DNA from: Sphingobacterium litopenaei
Lineage (GTDB): Bacteria; Bacteroidota; Bacteroidia; Sphingobacteriales; Sphingobacteriaceae
Length of the DNA: 64,000 bases
Assembly: GCF_014692495.1 (NCBI RefSeq)
Contig: NZ_JACOIJ010000005.1
Coordinates: 1 to 64,000 of the forward strand
Direction of reading: 5' to 3'
Shown: positions 46,083-55,187 of the stretch, piece after piece
Layout: each line of letters begins with the position of its first letter
How positions within the stretch are numbered: position 1 is the stretch's first letter
The notes under the pieces: model-generated
What the model saw: the letters and a program-made list of their open reading frames with translations, nothing else
What the model was told of the DNA's origin: nothing
Database searches by the model: none
Position numbers and translations under genes: made by a program

Positions 46083-47903
46083 TTACCAATTAGGGTTTTG
46101 TTGCCATTTACCATCAGTTAACTCAATCATGCGTTGTTGGATTGGCAATAAATAATCTCTGTTCACTTTAAATCCAAATCCATTTGGAAGAACTGCTTTG
46201 TATGGATCTATGTATCGTAGAGCAGTACCTGCGCTTCCTGTTAAGTAAAAATTCACAGATTTACCAGCAGGGGCAGTATCGAAATATAATAATGAACTAT
46301 TATAAAATCCTGTTGGAGAATTTTCAGTATCCAGATTAGACCCTACAAATAAAGCTCCCAGCGGTCTTTTACCAACAATTAGCTTATCCGCTGCTGCCCA
46401 TCTGAAAATATCGGCTAAACGCGTGCCTTCTGCTACCATTTCCACACGACGCTCTCGACGTACTGCTTGGATTACTTTTCCTAAATCATTAAACGGATAA
46501 TCTGCATTTGCATTAAATTCACGGTTAAAGTTCACATCAGGCATTCCCACACGTTGTCTTAATGGACGCAATGCCTCAATCACCTGTTGTGGATCTTCAC
46601 CTAACTCTGCGACAGCTTCTGCATAGTTTAATAAAACTTCAGCATATCGAAAATAAATTACAGGTGCCGCACTCATGCCATCATCCAAAGTTGCCGCCAT
46701 ATTATTGAATTCAATATACTTATACATCGGGTATCCCGTTGTATTTCTGTTCATTCCACTTTGATTGATAGGTGGAAATGCAGCTACAGTACCACCTGGT
46801 CGAATGGGCTCTCCCGGAACTCCTACTGTTTGTGATAAGCGAGGGTCGCGAATTGTAGGAAGCAGTTCTTGACCATAAGTGCCTTGCACGGATGTTCTTT
46901 CAGCGCCAACAAATGGTCTTCCATCGCGTGTCAGATAATCATCCACTAAACTCAACGTAACCCCAATATCACCACCACCAGTAGATAAATATTTAGAAAC
47001 ACCATGACCAATATTTTCAGCAGGATTATATTTACGCCACATTAAGACCTCTCTATTGGTACTCAGGTCAGCGGTATTGAATAAGTCTCTGTAATCTGTC
47101 AATGCCGAGCCTGATGTGGAGATAGACCAACGATTACTATTTATTACAACATGAGCAGCTTCTTTTGCCGCCGTCAAATATTCTTTGATCTTAGCGTCGG
47201 TAACTGTACTTGTTGCAAAGCCTGTATTCTTAGCTTTGTGATATTTCTGCCAAGTTCCTTCGTATAAAGCTACTCTTGAAATCATTGCGTGCGCCACATC
47301 TTTATGTACACGCATTGAACTACTATTTGCTTTTGTACCAAGTAACGTAGTCGCCTTTTGCAAATCATTTAGCACTGAGTCTATGATTACAACCCTACTA
47401 TCTCGTGCTAATAAAGTTGACTCATCATCCGAACTCAATAAAGAATTTACCCAACTTACGTCACCATATTTCTTAACCAACTCAAAGTAAAACCAAGCAC
47501 GAAAGAAATAAGCTTCACCTCTATACTGATCTATATCACTTTGATTACCTTTTACGCCAGAGGCTTTATTTAAGAAAAAGTTTAATCCGCGAATATCTTG
47601 ATATTCATTTAATGCCTGTGCATTTGATATAGTCAACTGACCATTTAATCTTGGATTTACTGTCGTAAAAATCATATTGTCCGTACGTGCATCATCGTAA
47701 GCAATACCTTCTCCTCCTGTGAATGCTGGATGATTGGGTAGCTTCTCATAAAATTGATTCATGTACAGTCGTAGTTCGTTCGCTGTAGCTAAACTCCCTG
47801 TAGTCGAAAGTTGGTCTATAGGCAAACGATCCAAAAAATTATCATTACACCCTGTTGTCAAAAACAAGAATGAAAAAGCATATATAAAGTTTTTAATTTT
47901 CAT
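46083..47903 (-). CDS. SusD/RagB family lipoprotein
   Basis: 606 residues from the ATG at 47903, with a signal peptide ending FLFLTTGC. Longer readings start within the susC 3' end and lack a signal sequence. SusD traits: QYRGEAYFFRAWFYFELVKK, APVIYFRYAEVLLNYAEAVA, LRPLRQRVGMPD and AVRRERRVEMVAEGTRLADI. It pairs with the upstream SusC. Operon neighbours (sulfatase, GH110-type) suggest a sulfated, alpha-galactosylated ligand. Confidence 0.95.
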   Translation of the reverse strand: MKIKNFIYAFSFLFLTTGCNDNFLDRLPIDQLSTTGSLATANELRLYMNQFYEKLPNHPAFTGGEGIAYDDARTDNMIFTTVNPRLNGQLTISNAQALNEYQDIRGLNFFLNKASGVKGNQSDIDQYRGEAYFFRAWFYFELVKKYGDVSWVNSLLSSDDESTLLARDSRVVIIDSVLNDLQKATTLLGTKANSSSMRVHKDVAHAMISRVALYEGTWQKYHKAKNTGFATSTVTDAKIKEYLTAAKEAAHVVINSNRWSISTSGSALTDYRDLFNTADLSTNREVLMWRKYNPAENIGHGVSKYLSTGGGDIGVTLSLVDDYLTRDGRPFVGAERTSVQGTYGQELLPTIRDPRLSQTVGVPGEPIRPGGTVAAFPPINQSGMNRNTTGYPMYKYIEFNNMAATLDDGMSAAPVIYFRYAEVLLNYAEAVAELGEDPQQVIEALRPLRQRVGMPDVNFNREFNANADYPFNDLGKVIQAVRRERRVEMVAEGTRLADIFRWAAADKLIVGKRPLGALFVGSNLDTENSPTGFYNSSLLYFDTAPAGKSVNFYLTGSAGTALRYIDPYKAVLPNGFGFKVNRDYLLPIQQRMIELTDGKWQQNPNW

Positions 47904-47913
47904 TTGAATACAA

Positions 47914-50900
47914 TTAGAAAGTAAGATTAACACCAAAAGAATAAACCTTGCTTAATGGATACATTTTGCCCGTTCCTGAACCGCCAGCTAGCGTTTCTGG
48001 ATCAAACATTTTCACCAATTTGGTAAATGTTAATAGATTTTCTCCACTGCCAAAAACGGACAATCTATTGATTCCAATGCGCTTACTCACCTCATTCGGC
48101 ACACTATACTGTAAAGTCAAATTCTTTAGGCGTATGAATGAAGCATTTTGAACGTATCTACTTGAAGGCGACTGCGTTTTATTCGTATACGAACTAATAG
48201 CACCTACAGGAGAAGCATACGGATTAGGGAAATACGCATCTGGATTTTCTGGCGTGTAGTAATCTAAATGCTGTTGGAATACGGTAACTTGAGCAAGTGA
48301 GCCTGATCCCCAAAAATAAGCATCTAATGCTGCAGGCAAATAATTTTGTTTTCCAACCCCTTGCCATAGCATATTCATAGACCAATCTTTCCAAGTCAAT
48401 CCACCCGAAATACTAAAATTATAACGTGGACTGCTGTTACCGATGATACTGTAATCCCCCATATCGCCCAATCGATTAGCACCAATATCAATCTTACCAT
48501 CACCATTGATATCCTCATATTTGACATCACCTACTACCCAATCTCTTGCCGAAAGGTAACTACGGTTTAATTGATTGTATGCATTTGCTTCCTCCTCAGT
48601 CTTCAACAAGCCATGTGCGGTATATCCCCATATTTCACCAACTTCTTTTCCTTCATACCAAGCGCCTCCAGGATTGAAGTTTGTTGGATTTTGATATTTC
48701 GTAACAATAGATTTATAATCTGTAAGCATCATACCTACATCATAGCTCCAATCGTCATTGATTCTATCTCTCCATTTTAGAGAAATTTCCCATCCTCGAG
48801 TTTGCAAATCTGCATTATTCGTTTGCGGTGCGGTAGCACCAAACATATCAGCTACATCTCGCGATGGACCTAACATATCTCTGGTATTTCTTTGATACCA
48901 CTCCAACGTACCCGATAATCGTTGATTTAACATGGTAAAGTCAGCACCGATATTCATACTTTGCACTTTTTCCCATGTAATTAATGGATTAAATGCTGCT
49001 GGAGCCTGAATATAGCTTTCACGGTCATTACCAAAATAATAGCGGCCGCCAGTTCCTGGACCAGGAATAATAATATTCATGCTTTCTAAGTAAGCATACA
49101 TGTTTGCTCCTGCTTGATTACCAAGGTTACCGTAAGATCCTCTAATTTTTAGTTGATCGATCCAAGACACATTATCTTTGAAGAAATCCTCTTCGCTAAT
49201 ATTATATCCTGCAGATATCGACGGAAAGAATCCCCATCTCTGTGACGCTGCAAATCGAGAAGAACCATCGTAACGACCATTTACTTCTAAAAGATATTTA
49301 TTCGCGAAATTATAATTCACACGCGCAAAAAAACCACGTGTAGCCCAGTGATTACGAGCTTCATTAGAGGACTTTGTACCCGTTGCCAAATCTGTACCTG
49401 GTCTATCAAAACTAATTAATTCAGTCGCTGATGACGTCAACTCTTTGTACTGCATGTACTCTTGTTGAAAACCCGCCGTTAAGTCAATTTGATGTTTATC
49501 AAATTGTATTTTATAATTCGTGTAAATATTTGGCGTAATATAATTTTGCTCCGACATCGTGCGGGAGAAACTACCCGTAAGTGGGATATTATATTCTGAT
49601 CTATTTACAGAAATAGGTGTGCCATCAATACCATAGATTGTACCAGGCAGTTTTAAAGTGCTTCCATCGTAATTGCTTCTTCTAAAATTCAGATCAGCAA
49701 AAACTTTCCAATTTTTCAAGGGAGTAATCTCTAAACCACCTAAAAGAACTAAAGTTCCATTATTAGTCTTGCCTTCTGATCCAGATTGGAGGTAAGGAAT
49801 CATTGATTGTTCATTCCAATTACCATAAAAATCATAGGGCGATACATTTGGACGCATGCGTGCCAAATTGTGAAAGAACATATCTTCGTAACCCGCTAAT
49901 GGAGTTTTATTCGCATTTTGCGTATACTTTACATTTGATTTCACCTTGATGAAATCAGTCAATTGTGAATTTACTGACACATTAAAATTATAACGGTTAT
50001 AATTGATGTCAGCATAACGCAATGATCCGCCTTCATCATAGAGACCACCCGAAACAAAGAATTGAGTTCCTTCATTCCCTCCACTTAGATTAACATTATA
50101 ATTCTGACGCATCGCATAAGGTTTGTAGTGTAAGTCAAACCAATTTGTATTTGCTACACCATTCGCAGAATTCTCCCAACTTCCATATGTGTTGTTTGAA
50201 ACCTCAGGAAATATTGAAACAGATGTGGGGTCGTTTATATATTGTTGCAATAAAGCGATTTTCTCTTCTGAATATTGTCTAGTACCCAACGCATTGAAAG
50301 TTGCCTCATTGAAATAATTGGCAAACTCTACCGAATTAACCATATCAGGCAATCGAATGGGAGTTGTAAAGCCGGTATTACTTGTAAAGTTTATCTGTTT
50401 TCTTCCTGCTTTTCCAGATTTTGTGGTTACTAATATTACACCATATGCTGCACGAGAACCATATATTGCACCTGCAGAAGCATCTTTAAGTACAGAGATA
50501 TTCTCAATATCACTAGGATTTACATCAGCTAACGACATTTCCAATCCATCCACAAGAACATAAGGTTGGTCCGAACCACTAAGGTTTCCTGTACCTCTCA
50601 CATTTAGTTTGAAAGATTGCCCCGGCTTAGTCGCGCCATTTACACTTACGTTTAGTCCTGGCATAGCGCCTTGTAAACTTTGTGTAGCATTCACTACCGG
50701 TCTATTTTCCAATTCACTCCCCGAAATTGTACTTACAGATCCAGTTAGATTAATTCTTTTTTGTGTACCATAACCTACTACCACAACTTCATCCAATTGC
50801 GCTAAATCTTCTTCTAATACAATTTGCATCAAGCCTTGCTCAGCCGGCAATTCTTTAGCTAAAAATCCAACTGAAGAAAAGTTTAAAACAATATTAGATC

Positions 50901-51408
50901 CTGTTGTTTCTAACGCGAATTTTCCTTCAGCATCGGTCAAAGTAGATTTTGTGCCGTTAACTTGCTTTACAGAAACATTGGACAATGGATTGTTATTTTT
51001 GTCCCTCACAATACCTGTAACTACAGTAGTCTGAACGGCTTTTGAAGCTTTAATAACCGCACGATCATTACTGATATATTCTATCTGCAACGAATTTTTG
51101 GATAAAATCGGTAATAGGAATTCTTTCCATTTTTTTCTTTCAACTGCGATATTTTCAATGCGGACATTTTTTACAGCATCCTCATTGTATATAAAAGCAA
51201 CATCGGTCTGCTTTTCTATATCAGTCAAAATATTTTTAAGTTTTGCTTCCCTATATTTTAGGGTAACATAATCCTGAGCAAATGATTCATTTGCCATTAG
51301 ATTAGCTGCGAAGGCAGTAATAAATACTACAATTAATTTAAGCATTATTAGGCACTTAAAGTAATAAGCAATAGGCACATGTGTATAAGCATGTGAGTTT
51401 TTTTTCAT
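47914..51408 (-). CDS. SusC-like TonB-linked transporter with STN domain
   Basis: 1164 residues. After a signal peptide ending NESFAQ comes an STN domain at about 46-120 (VTLKYREAKLKNILTDIEKQ, VRIENIAVERKKW), then a carboxypeptidase-regulatory-like domain (VTGIVRDKNNNPLSNVSVKQ), plug (VVVGYGTQKRINLTGSVSTI, AIYGSRAAYGVILVTTKSG) and barrel ending VYSFGVNLTF. The STN domain and the upstream fecR and sigma genes mark it as a transporter that also reports substrate binding. Its leader contains two hairpins (51435-51465 and 51482-51511). Confidence 0.95.
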   Translation of the reverse strand: MKKNSHAYTHVPIAYYFKCLIMLKLIVVFITAFAANLMANESFAQDYVTLKYREAKLKNILTDIEKQTDVAFIYNEDAVKNVRIENIAVERKKWKEFLLPILSKNSLQIEYISNDRAVIKASKAVQTTVVTGIVRDKNNNPLSNVSVKQVNGTKSTLTDAEGKFALETTGSNIVLNFSSVGFLAKELPAEQGLMQIVLEEDLAQLDEVVVVGYGTQKRINLTGSVSTISGSELENRPVVNATQSLQGAMPGLNVSVNGATKPGQSFKLNVRGTGNLSGSDQPYVLVDGLEMSLADVNPSDIENISVLKDASAGAIYGSRAAYGVILVTTKSGKAGRKQINFTSNTGFTTPIRLPDMVNSVEFANYFNEATFNALGTRQYSEEKIALLQQYINDPTSVSIFPEVSNNTYGSWENSANGVANTNWFDLHYKPYAMRQNYNVNLSGGNEGTQFFVSGGLYDEGGSLRYADINYNRYNFNVSVNSQLTDFIKVKSNVKYTQNANKTPLAGYEDMFFHNLARMRPNVSPYDFYGNWNEQSMIPYLQSGSEGKTNNGTLVLLGGLEITPLKNWKVFADLNFRRSNYDGSTLKLPGTIYGIDGTPISVNRSEYNIPLTGSFSRTMSEQNYITPNIYTNYKIQFDKHQIDLTAGFQQEYMQYKELTSSATELISFDRPGTDLATGTKSSNEARNHWATRGFFARVNYNFANKYLLEVNGRYDGSSRFAASQRWGFFPSISAGYNISEEDFFKDNVSWIDQLKIRGSYGNLGNQAGANMYAYLESMNIIIPGPGTGGRYYFGNDRESYIQAPAAFNPLITWEKVQSMNIGADFTMLNQRLSGTLEWYQRNTRDMLGPSRDVADMFGATAPQTNNADLQTRGWEISLKWRDRINDDWSYDVGMMLTDYKSIVTKYQNPTNFNPGGAWYEGKEVGEIWGYTAHGLLKTEEEANAYNQLNRSYLSARDWVVGDVKYEDINGDGKIDIGANRLGDMGDYSIIGNSSPRYNFSISGGLTWKDWSMNMLWQGVGKQNYLPAALDAYFWGSGSLAQVTVFQQHLDYYTPENPDAYFPNPYASPVGAISSYTNKTQSPSSRYVQNASFIRLKNLTLQYSVPNEVSKRIGINRLSVFGSGENLLTFTKLVKMFDPETLAGGSGTGKMYPLSKVYSFGVNLTF

Positions 51409-51434
51409 AATTTTAGATTTTCAATTAATCAATT

Positions 51435-51465
51435 GAGTATCACACTTTCCTAGGGCTTGATACTC
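51435..51465. repeat. Inverted repeat in the susC leader
   Basis: GAGTATCA (51435-51442) and TGATACTC (51458-51465) are exact inverse copies separated by 15 bases. It could be a hairpin in the susC 5' leader, part of the antisense RNA, or a binding site. Confidence 0.45.
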
Positions 51466-51481
51466 TTGGTTAACACATTTT

Positions 51482-51517
51482 AGGGTAGTGACTACATAGT
51501 AGTCCTACCCTTTTTTC
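51482..51517 (+). terminator. Plus-strand terminator in the fecR-susC gap
   Basis: AGGGTAGTGACTAC (51482-51495) pairs with GTAGTCCTACCCT (51499-51511) with one bulged base and an ATA loop, followed by TTTTT. On the minus strand the hairpin is followed by AAAATGTG, so it is not a terminator for fecR. Confidence 0.65.
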
Positions 51518-51534
51518 ATCATTTACTTTTTCAT

Positions 51535-52596
51535 TTAATGGATGTATATGGTATCATTTTTCAGTTGGTAGTTTATTTTCAAATTTGTTTTTTTCAGAAT
51601 ATCTAAAACCTGCGTACATTCTTTCTCTTGAAATGTTCCTGAAAAAGATAAATCGCGCAATTCATCTTTTTGAATAATGATTTCTTTATTATACCAACGC
51701 CCAAGTTTTACAGCAATCTCAGAAAGAGTCAGGTTATTAAAGACCAATTTATTATCAACCCAAAGCATGTCAGAAACCTTATCATCCTTCACGTCCGCCT
51801 TTGTATAACTCACAGCTTCTTTCAGGATTAATTCTTTTAGACTTAGATCTGCTGCGTTTTTTTCAATATTTGCTTTTGAAATTCTTACTTGATCTCCAGG
51901 GTTCATAATAATCTCTTTGGTATGATTTCCTCCTTCAATCTTTAGCGATACTTTACCTTCGATAAGCGAGGTCGTCGTCGCACCACTCTCTGGGTAAGCG
52001 CTCAGATTAAAAACAGTTCCAATTACTTTTACTTCAGTATCTTTTGTGTGAATGAGAAGCGGAAGTTTCGGGTTTTTAGCGACAGAAAAGTAACCTTCTC
52101 CTTTGAGTTCCATTCTTCGGTGTTCTTCACCGTATCCTTTTAAAACTTTAAGTTCACTTTCATTATTAAGCCAAACCTCTGTACCGTCTTTCAATGTTAA
52201 AAATTTCCTCTCTCCGCGATTGGTTGATATATATTGCCAATCATCATTTGCAGATTCGGATACGTAATAGAAATAATAAATGCTTGAAAAAGCCACAATA
52301 ACTATTGCAGCAGCAATACTTGCTATTTTATATAAACGACTAGAATTTATGATTTTGGATGGTGCAGGTATAATTGTTTCTTCCTGAATTAAATCATTGG
52401 GTTTGGTTTTTTCATAAACAATTTCTGCTTCCAGTAAATCGGATGTATCCACTGATGATGTCAAATATTTGATGAAGCTTAATCTTACTATATCACCTTC
52501 AGAAAGCCGCATAAGTTCCTCACTTTCAGCCTTTGTGATATCCCCATGCAACAGTTTATTTATTAAAAAAAGATAATGTTCTTCCGTATTTGACAT
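51535..52596 (-). CDS. FecR-type anti-sigma factor
   Basis: 353 residues: cytoplasmic part about 1-87, membrane segment about 88-110 (LYKIASIAAAIVIVAFSSIY), FecR domain (FLTLKDGTEVWLNNESELKV, GEGYFSVAKNPKLPLLIHT, VIGTVFNLSAY, TTTSLIEGKVSL) and a DUF4974-like tail (LSFSGTFQEKECTQVLDILK). It should hold the ECF sigma factor encoded 78 bases upstream and receive a signal from the STN domain of the SusC encoded downstream. The TPAG motif of many FecR proteins is replaced by STNRGERK. Confidence 0.95.
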   Translation of the reverse strand: MSNTEEHYLFLINKLLHGDITKAESEELMRLSEGDIVRLSFIKYLTSSVDTSDLLEAEIVYEKTKPNDLIQEETIIPAPSKIINSSRLYKIASIAAAIVIVAFSSIYYFYYVSESANDDWQYISTNRGERKFLTLKDGTEVWLNNESELKVLKGYGEEHRRMELKGEGYFSVAKNPKLPLLIHTKDTEVKVIGTVFNLSAYPESGATTTSLIEGKVSLKIEGGNHTKEIIMNPGDQVRISKANIEKNAADLSLKELILKEAVSYTKADVKDDKVSDMLWVDNKLVFNNLTLSEIAVKLGRWYNKEIIIQKDELRDLSFSGTFQEKECTQVLDILKKTNLKINYQLKNDTIYIH

Positions 52597-52674
52597 ATTT
52601 ATATTTGCGTTCTAAGTATATAGACACATCATAAAGTCAAATCCCCCATAGGATTATTAATTTTTTCAATAATT

Positions 52675-53217
52675 CTACGACTTTAAAAAGTTGAAAAGTT
52701 TTTTGACCGCATTTTGGATATGGCGATCAACAGTTTTAGGTGAGATATTCATGCTTTCAGCTGCTTCCTTATAAGTCATTTTCTCTTCTTTTACTAAAAG
52801 AAAAGCTTGTTTGGTTTTTTCAGGCAACTCTGAAATAGCCTGTTGTATTCTTGCTACAGCTTGCGATTCTATCATCAATTTTTCAGGATTCAATGAGTTA
52901 TCCGCATAATCAAGTAAATCTTGATTTTCCACAAATATTGGCTTTCGCACTCGCATCATATTCAAGCATTTGTTTTTAATACTTTTAAGAATGTATTGCT
53001 CAACATTAGCGACATGCATTAAATCCTCTCCCAGATGCCAAATTTTCCAAATTATTTCGGATGCAACATCTTCGGCTAAGAATCTATCGTTGAGAATGCC
53101 AAAAGCATATTTTTCATACACTTTATAATTTTTGATAAAATAAGATTTAAAAATGGCCTCATCTCGCTTCAAAGCAATTTTTGATTTATTCTCAGAAGAT
53201 AAGGTGGTCAGAATCAT
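52675..53217 (-). CDS. ECF sigma factor of the sulfatase-GH110 locus
   Basis: 180 residues. Region 2: FKSYFIKNYKVYEKYAFGIL and AEDVASEIIWKIWHLGEDL. Region 4: KTKQAFLLVKEEKMTYKEAA, ESMNISPKTVDRHIQNAVKK. It heads a sigma-fecR-susC-susD cassette and presumably activates the susC promoter in the 51409-51534 gap. It is distinct in sequence from the other two ECF factors of the window, so cross-talk is unlikely. Confidence 0.93.
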   Translation of the reverse strand: MILTTLSSENKSKIALKRDEAIFKSYFIKNYKVYEKYAFGILNDRFLAEDVASEIIWKIWHLGEDLMHVANVEQYILKSIKNKCLNMMRVRKPIFVENQDLLDYADNSLNPEKLMIESQAVARIQQAISELPEKTKQAFLLVKEEKMTYKEAAESMNISPKTVDRHIQNAVKKLFNFLKS

Positions 53218-53280
53218 AATTTAATAAATGATTCAGCAATATACAAATATTATGTCCTACATAACAAATGTTATAAAAAA

Positions 53281-53312
53281 AAAGGAAACACCTAAAATTA
53301 GGTATCTCCTTT
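53281..53312 (-). terminator. Terminator of the RNase G gene
   Basis: AAAGGA/TCCTTT and inner ACCTA/TAGGT form a two-part stem with a small internal loop. On the minus strand it is followed by a run of T residues. It lies 16 bases after the RNase G stop. Confidence 0.75.
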
Positions 53313-53327
53313 TCAATTTCTTTCATC

Positions 53328-54881
53328 TTATAACTTAATCTCTTCATCTTTCTGATTGAAGAAATGAAATTCTGTCAAGTAATAGGATTGAATAGATTTT
53401 ACTTTAATCCATTTACCGTATTTAAAGAACCACTTCAATCTACGAGAAATCAATCCAGACGTAATGTAGGCGCCTATGTAAGGATGTACACATAATGTTA
53501 CTCCTTTTTCGTTTTGTTCCTCTAGGATAAAACTTAAGTTATTCTCTATATCGTCAAGCAATACAATACTTGATCTTATTTCACCCGTACCATCACAAGC
53601 CGGACATTTTTCATTAGTCACGACGCTCATTTCTGGACGCACACGCTGACGTGTGATTTGAACCAAACCAAATTTACTTGGTGGCAATATAGTATGACGA
53701 GCTCTGTCCTCGCCCATACATTCTTTCAGGTAAGTATACAGATCTTTACGATTCTGTGGCTTGTGCATATCAATAAAATCGATGACCACAATACCACCCA
53801 TATCGCGTAAACGCAGTTGACGAGCGATTTCTCGTGCTGCTTCTTTGTTTACTAAGAGCGCATTATCTTCCTGATTTTCTTTACTAGCAATTCGGTTACC
53901 ACTATTTACATCTATGACGTGCAAAGCTTCTGTATGCTCGACAACAAGGTATGCACCTCCCTGTAAATTAACCGTTTTGCCGAAAGACGCCTTAATTTGT
54001 TTTTCAACTCCAAAATGGTCAAAAATAGGCTCTTTGTGTTTGTACAATTTGACTATTTTTTCCAATTCTGGTGAGATCTCCTGTACATATGATTTTACTT
54101 CCTCATATATAGAAGAGTCATTGACATGAATATGCGTAAACTCATCCGTCAAAATATCTCGTAGAATGGTAGAAGCTCTATCCATCTCCCCTAAAATCTT
54201 TTGAGGAGGCTCTACATTTTTAAGGCGTTTGGTAAATAATTCCCATTTCGCAATCAAGTCCAAAAGGTCTTTTTGAAGTTCTTCAACTCCTTTACCTTCC
54301 GATACGGTACGAATAATAACACCAAAATTTGCTGGCTTAATACTCTCCACGATCTTCTTGAGACGTGTACGCTCGGCACTAGCTTTGATTTTTTTGGAAA
54401 TGGAAACCGAACTTGAAAAAGGTACTAATACCACAAATCTACCTGCAATTGACAGATCGGAACTCAATCGAGGTCCTTTTGTTGATATTGGCTCTTTAGC
54501 AATCTGTACCGGTATCAGAACATTACGGTTAAGTACGTCTGATATTTTGCCGGCTTTATCGATATCCTTTTCAAGTTTCAGACTATTCAGCAGATTCTCT
54601 TGATAACTGCCATTCTTTACTACTCGCGTAAGCTTAAGTAAGGACTGCACTTGAGGTCCTAAATCGAGATAATGCAAAAAAGCATCTTTGTCGTATCCTA
54701 CATCTACGAATGCTGCATTCAGCCCTGGCATGATCTTCTTTATACGGCCGAGATAGATATCTCCCACCGAAAAATGACTGCCAGCCTGCTCTTTGTTTAG
54801 TTCGACAAGCTGCTTATCCTGTAGTAAAGCAATAGTCACTCCGTTCTCAGGAGTCGAATCGATAATTAATTCCTTTACCAA
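53328..54881 (-). CDS. rng: Ribonuclease E/G family endoribonuclease
   Basis: 517 residues. The start is TTG (MVKELIIDSTPENG fits family N-termini and an in-frame TAG lies just upstream). An S1-like domain follows (GDIYLGRIKKIMPGLNAAFV, DVGYDKDAFLHYLD). The catalytic metal-binding Asp residues are in HVIDVNSGNR and VVIDFIDMHKPQNRKDLYTY. CPACDGTG resembles the Zn-link used for dimer or tetramer assembly in RNase E. It lacks the long C-terminal scaffold of RNase E and so matches RNase G, which acts in 16S rRNA 5' maturation and mRNA decay. It is downstream of HU, TPR and a ribosome-associated small gene. Confidence 0.93.
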   Translation of the reverse strand: MVKELIIDSTPENGVTIALLQDKQLVELNKEQAGSHFSVGDIYLGRIKKIMPGLNAAFVDVGYDKDAFLHYLDLGPQVQSLLKLTRVVKNGSYQENLLNSLKLEKDIDKAGKISDVLNRNVLIPVQIAKEPISTKGPRLSSDLSIAGRFVVLVPFSSSVSISKKIKASAERTRLKKIVESIKPANFGVIIRTVSEGKGVEELQKDLLDLIAKWELFTKRLKNVEPPQKILGEMDRASTILRDILTDEFTHIHVNDSSIYEEVKSYVQEISPELEKIVKLYKHKEPIFDHFGVEKQIKASFGKTVNLQGGAYLVVEHTEALHVIDVNSGNRIASKENQEDNALLVNKEAAREIARQLRLRDMGGIVVIDFIDMHKPQNRKDLYTYLKECMGEDRARHTILPPSKFGLVQITRQRVRPEMSVVTNEKCPACDGTGEIRSSIVLLDDIENNLSFILEEQNEKGVTLCVHPYIGAYITSGLISRRLKWFFKYGKWIKVKSIQSYYLTEFHFFNQKDEEIKL

Positions 54882-54965
54882 CAGCTACTCAAATTTTGGG
54901 ATATTGACACCTCGCGCATCAATATTAACTCCCTATGAAACATAAAAAACTTGTTTAATGAAAAA

Positions 54966-55007
54966 ATACAATCTATGAATATAACCTAGGTTTTTCATAG
55001 ATTGTAT
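54966..55007 (-). terminator. Terminator after the 29-residue basic protein gene
   Basis: ATACAATCTATGAA (54966-54979) and TTCATAGATTGTAT (54994-55007) are an exact 14-bp stem. On the minus strand TTTTTTCATT follows, so it ends transcripts coming from the HU/TPR/small-protein side before the RNase G gene. Confidence 0.8.
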
Positions 55008-55054
55008 AATGTCTTTTTGAGATTGAATAAATCTTATAAGACTACCAACAAGAA

Positions 55055-55144
55055 CTATTTTTTCTTGTGTCTATTTTTTCTTAAACGTTTTTTACGCTTG
55101 TGAGTAGCCATTTTGTGTCTTTTTCTTTTTTTTCCGCTTGGCAT
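55055..55144 (-). CDS. 29-residue AURKAIP1/COX24-domain basic protein (bS22/mS38-like)
   Basis: A 29-codon frame from ATG 55144 to TAG 55055-55057. It begins MPSGKKRKRH and continues KMATHKRKKRLRKNRHKKK, almost entirely Lys, Arg and His. This matches the very short COX24_C/AURKAIP1-type proteins conserved in Bacteroidota, related to the ribosomal small-subunit protein bS22 and mitochondrial mS38. Such proteins bind rRNA in the small subunit. It is too short for most gene-finding cutoffs. It lies 43 bases after the TPR gene and is followed by a strong terminator. Family identity is from recall of the sequence, so moderately sure. Confidence 0.8.
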   Translation of the reverse strand: MPSGKKRKRHKMATHKRKKRLRKNRHKKK

Positions 55145-55187
55145 AGCTTTAATGTTTTTAAATAATGTTAAAAAATTCTGTTAATTA

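Larger units (their letters stand above)
51425..51517 (+). ncRNA. Candidate antisense sRNA opposite the second STN-type susC leader
   Basis: As in the GH16-GH29 locus, only the 3' end is supported, by a plus-strand terminator at 51482-51517 in the fecR-susC gap. The region also contains an 8-bp hairpin at 51435-51465. The 5' end given is a guess; TAATTTTA at 51408-51415 is one mismatch from a -7 element. No plus-strand gene is present that would need this terminator. Confidence 0.4.
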
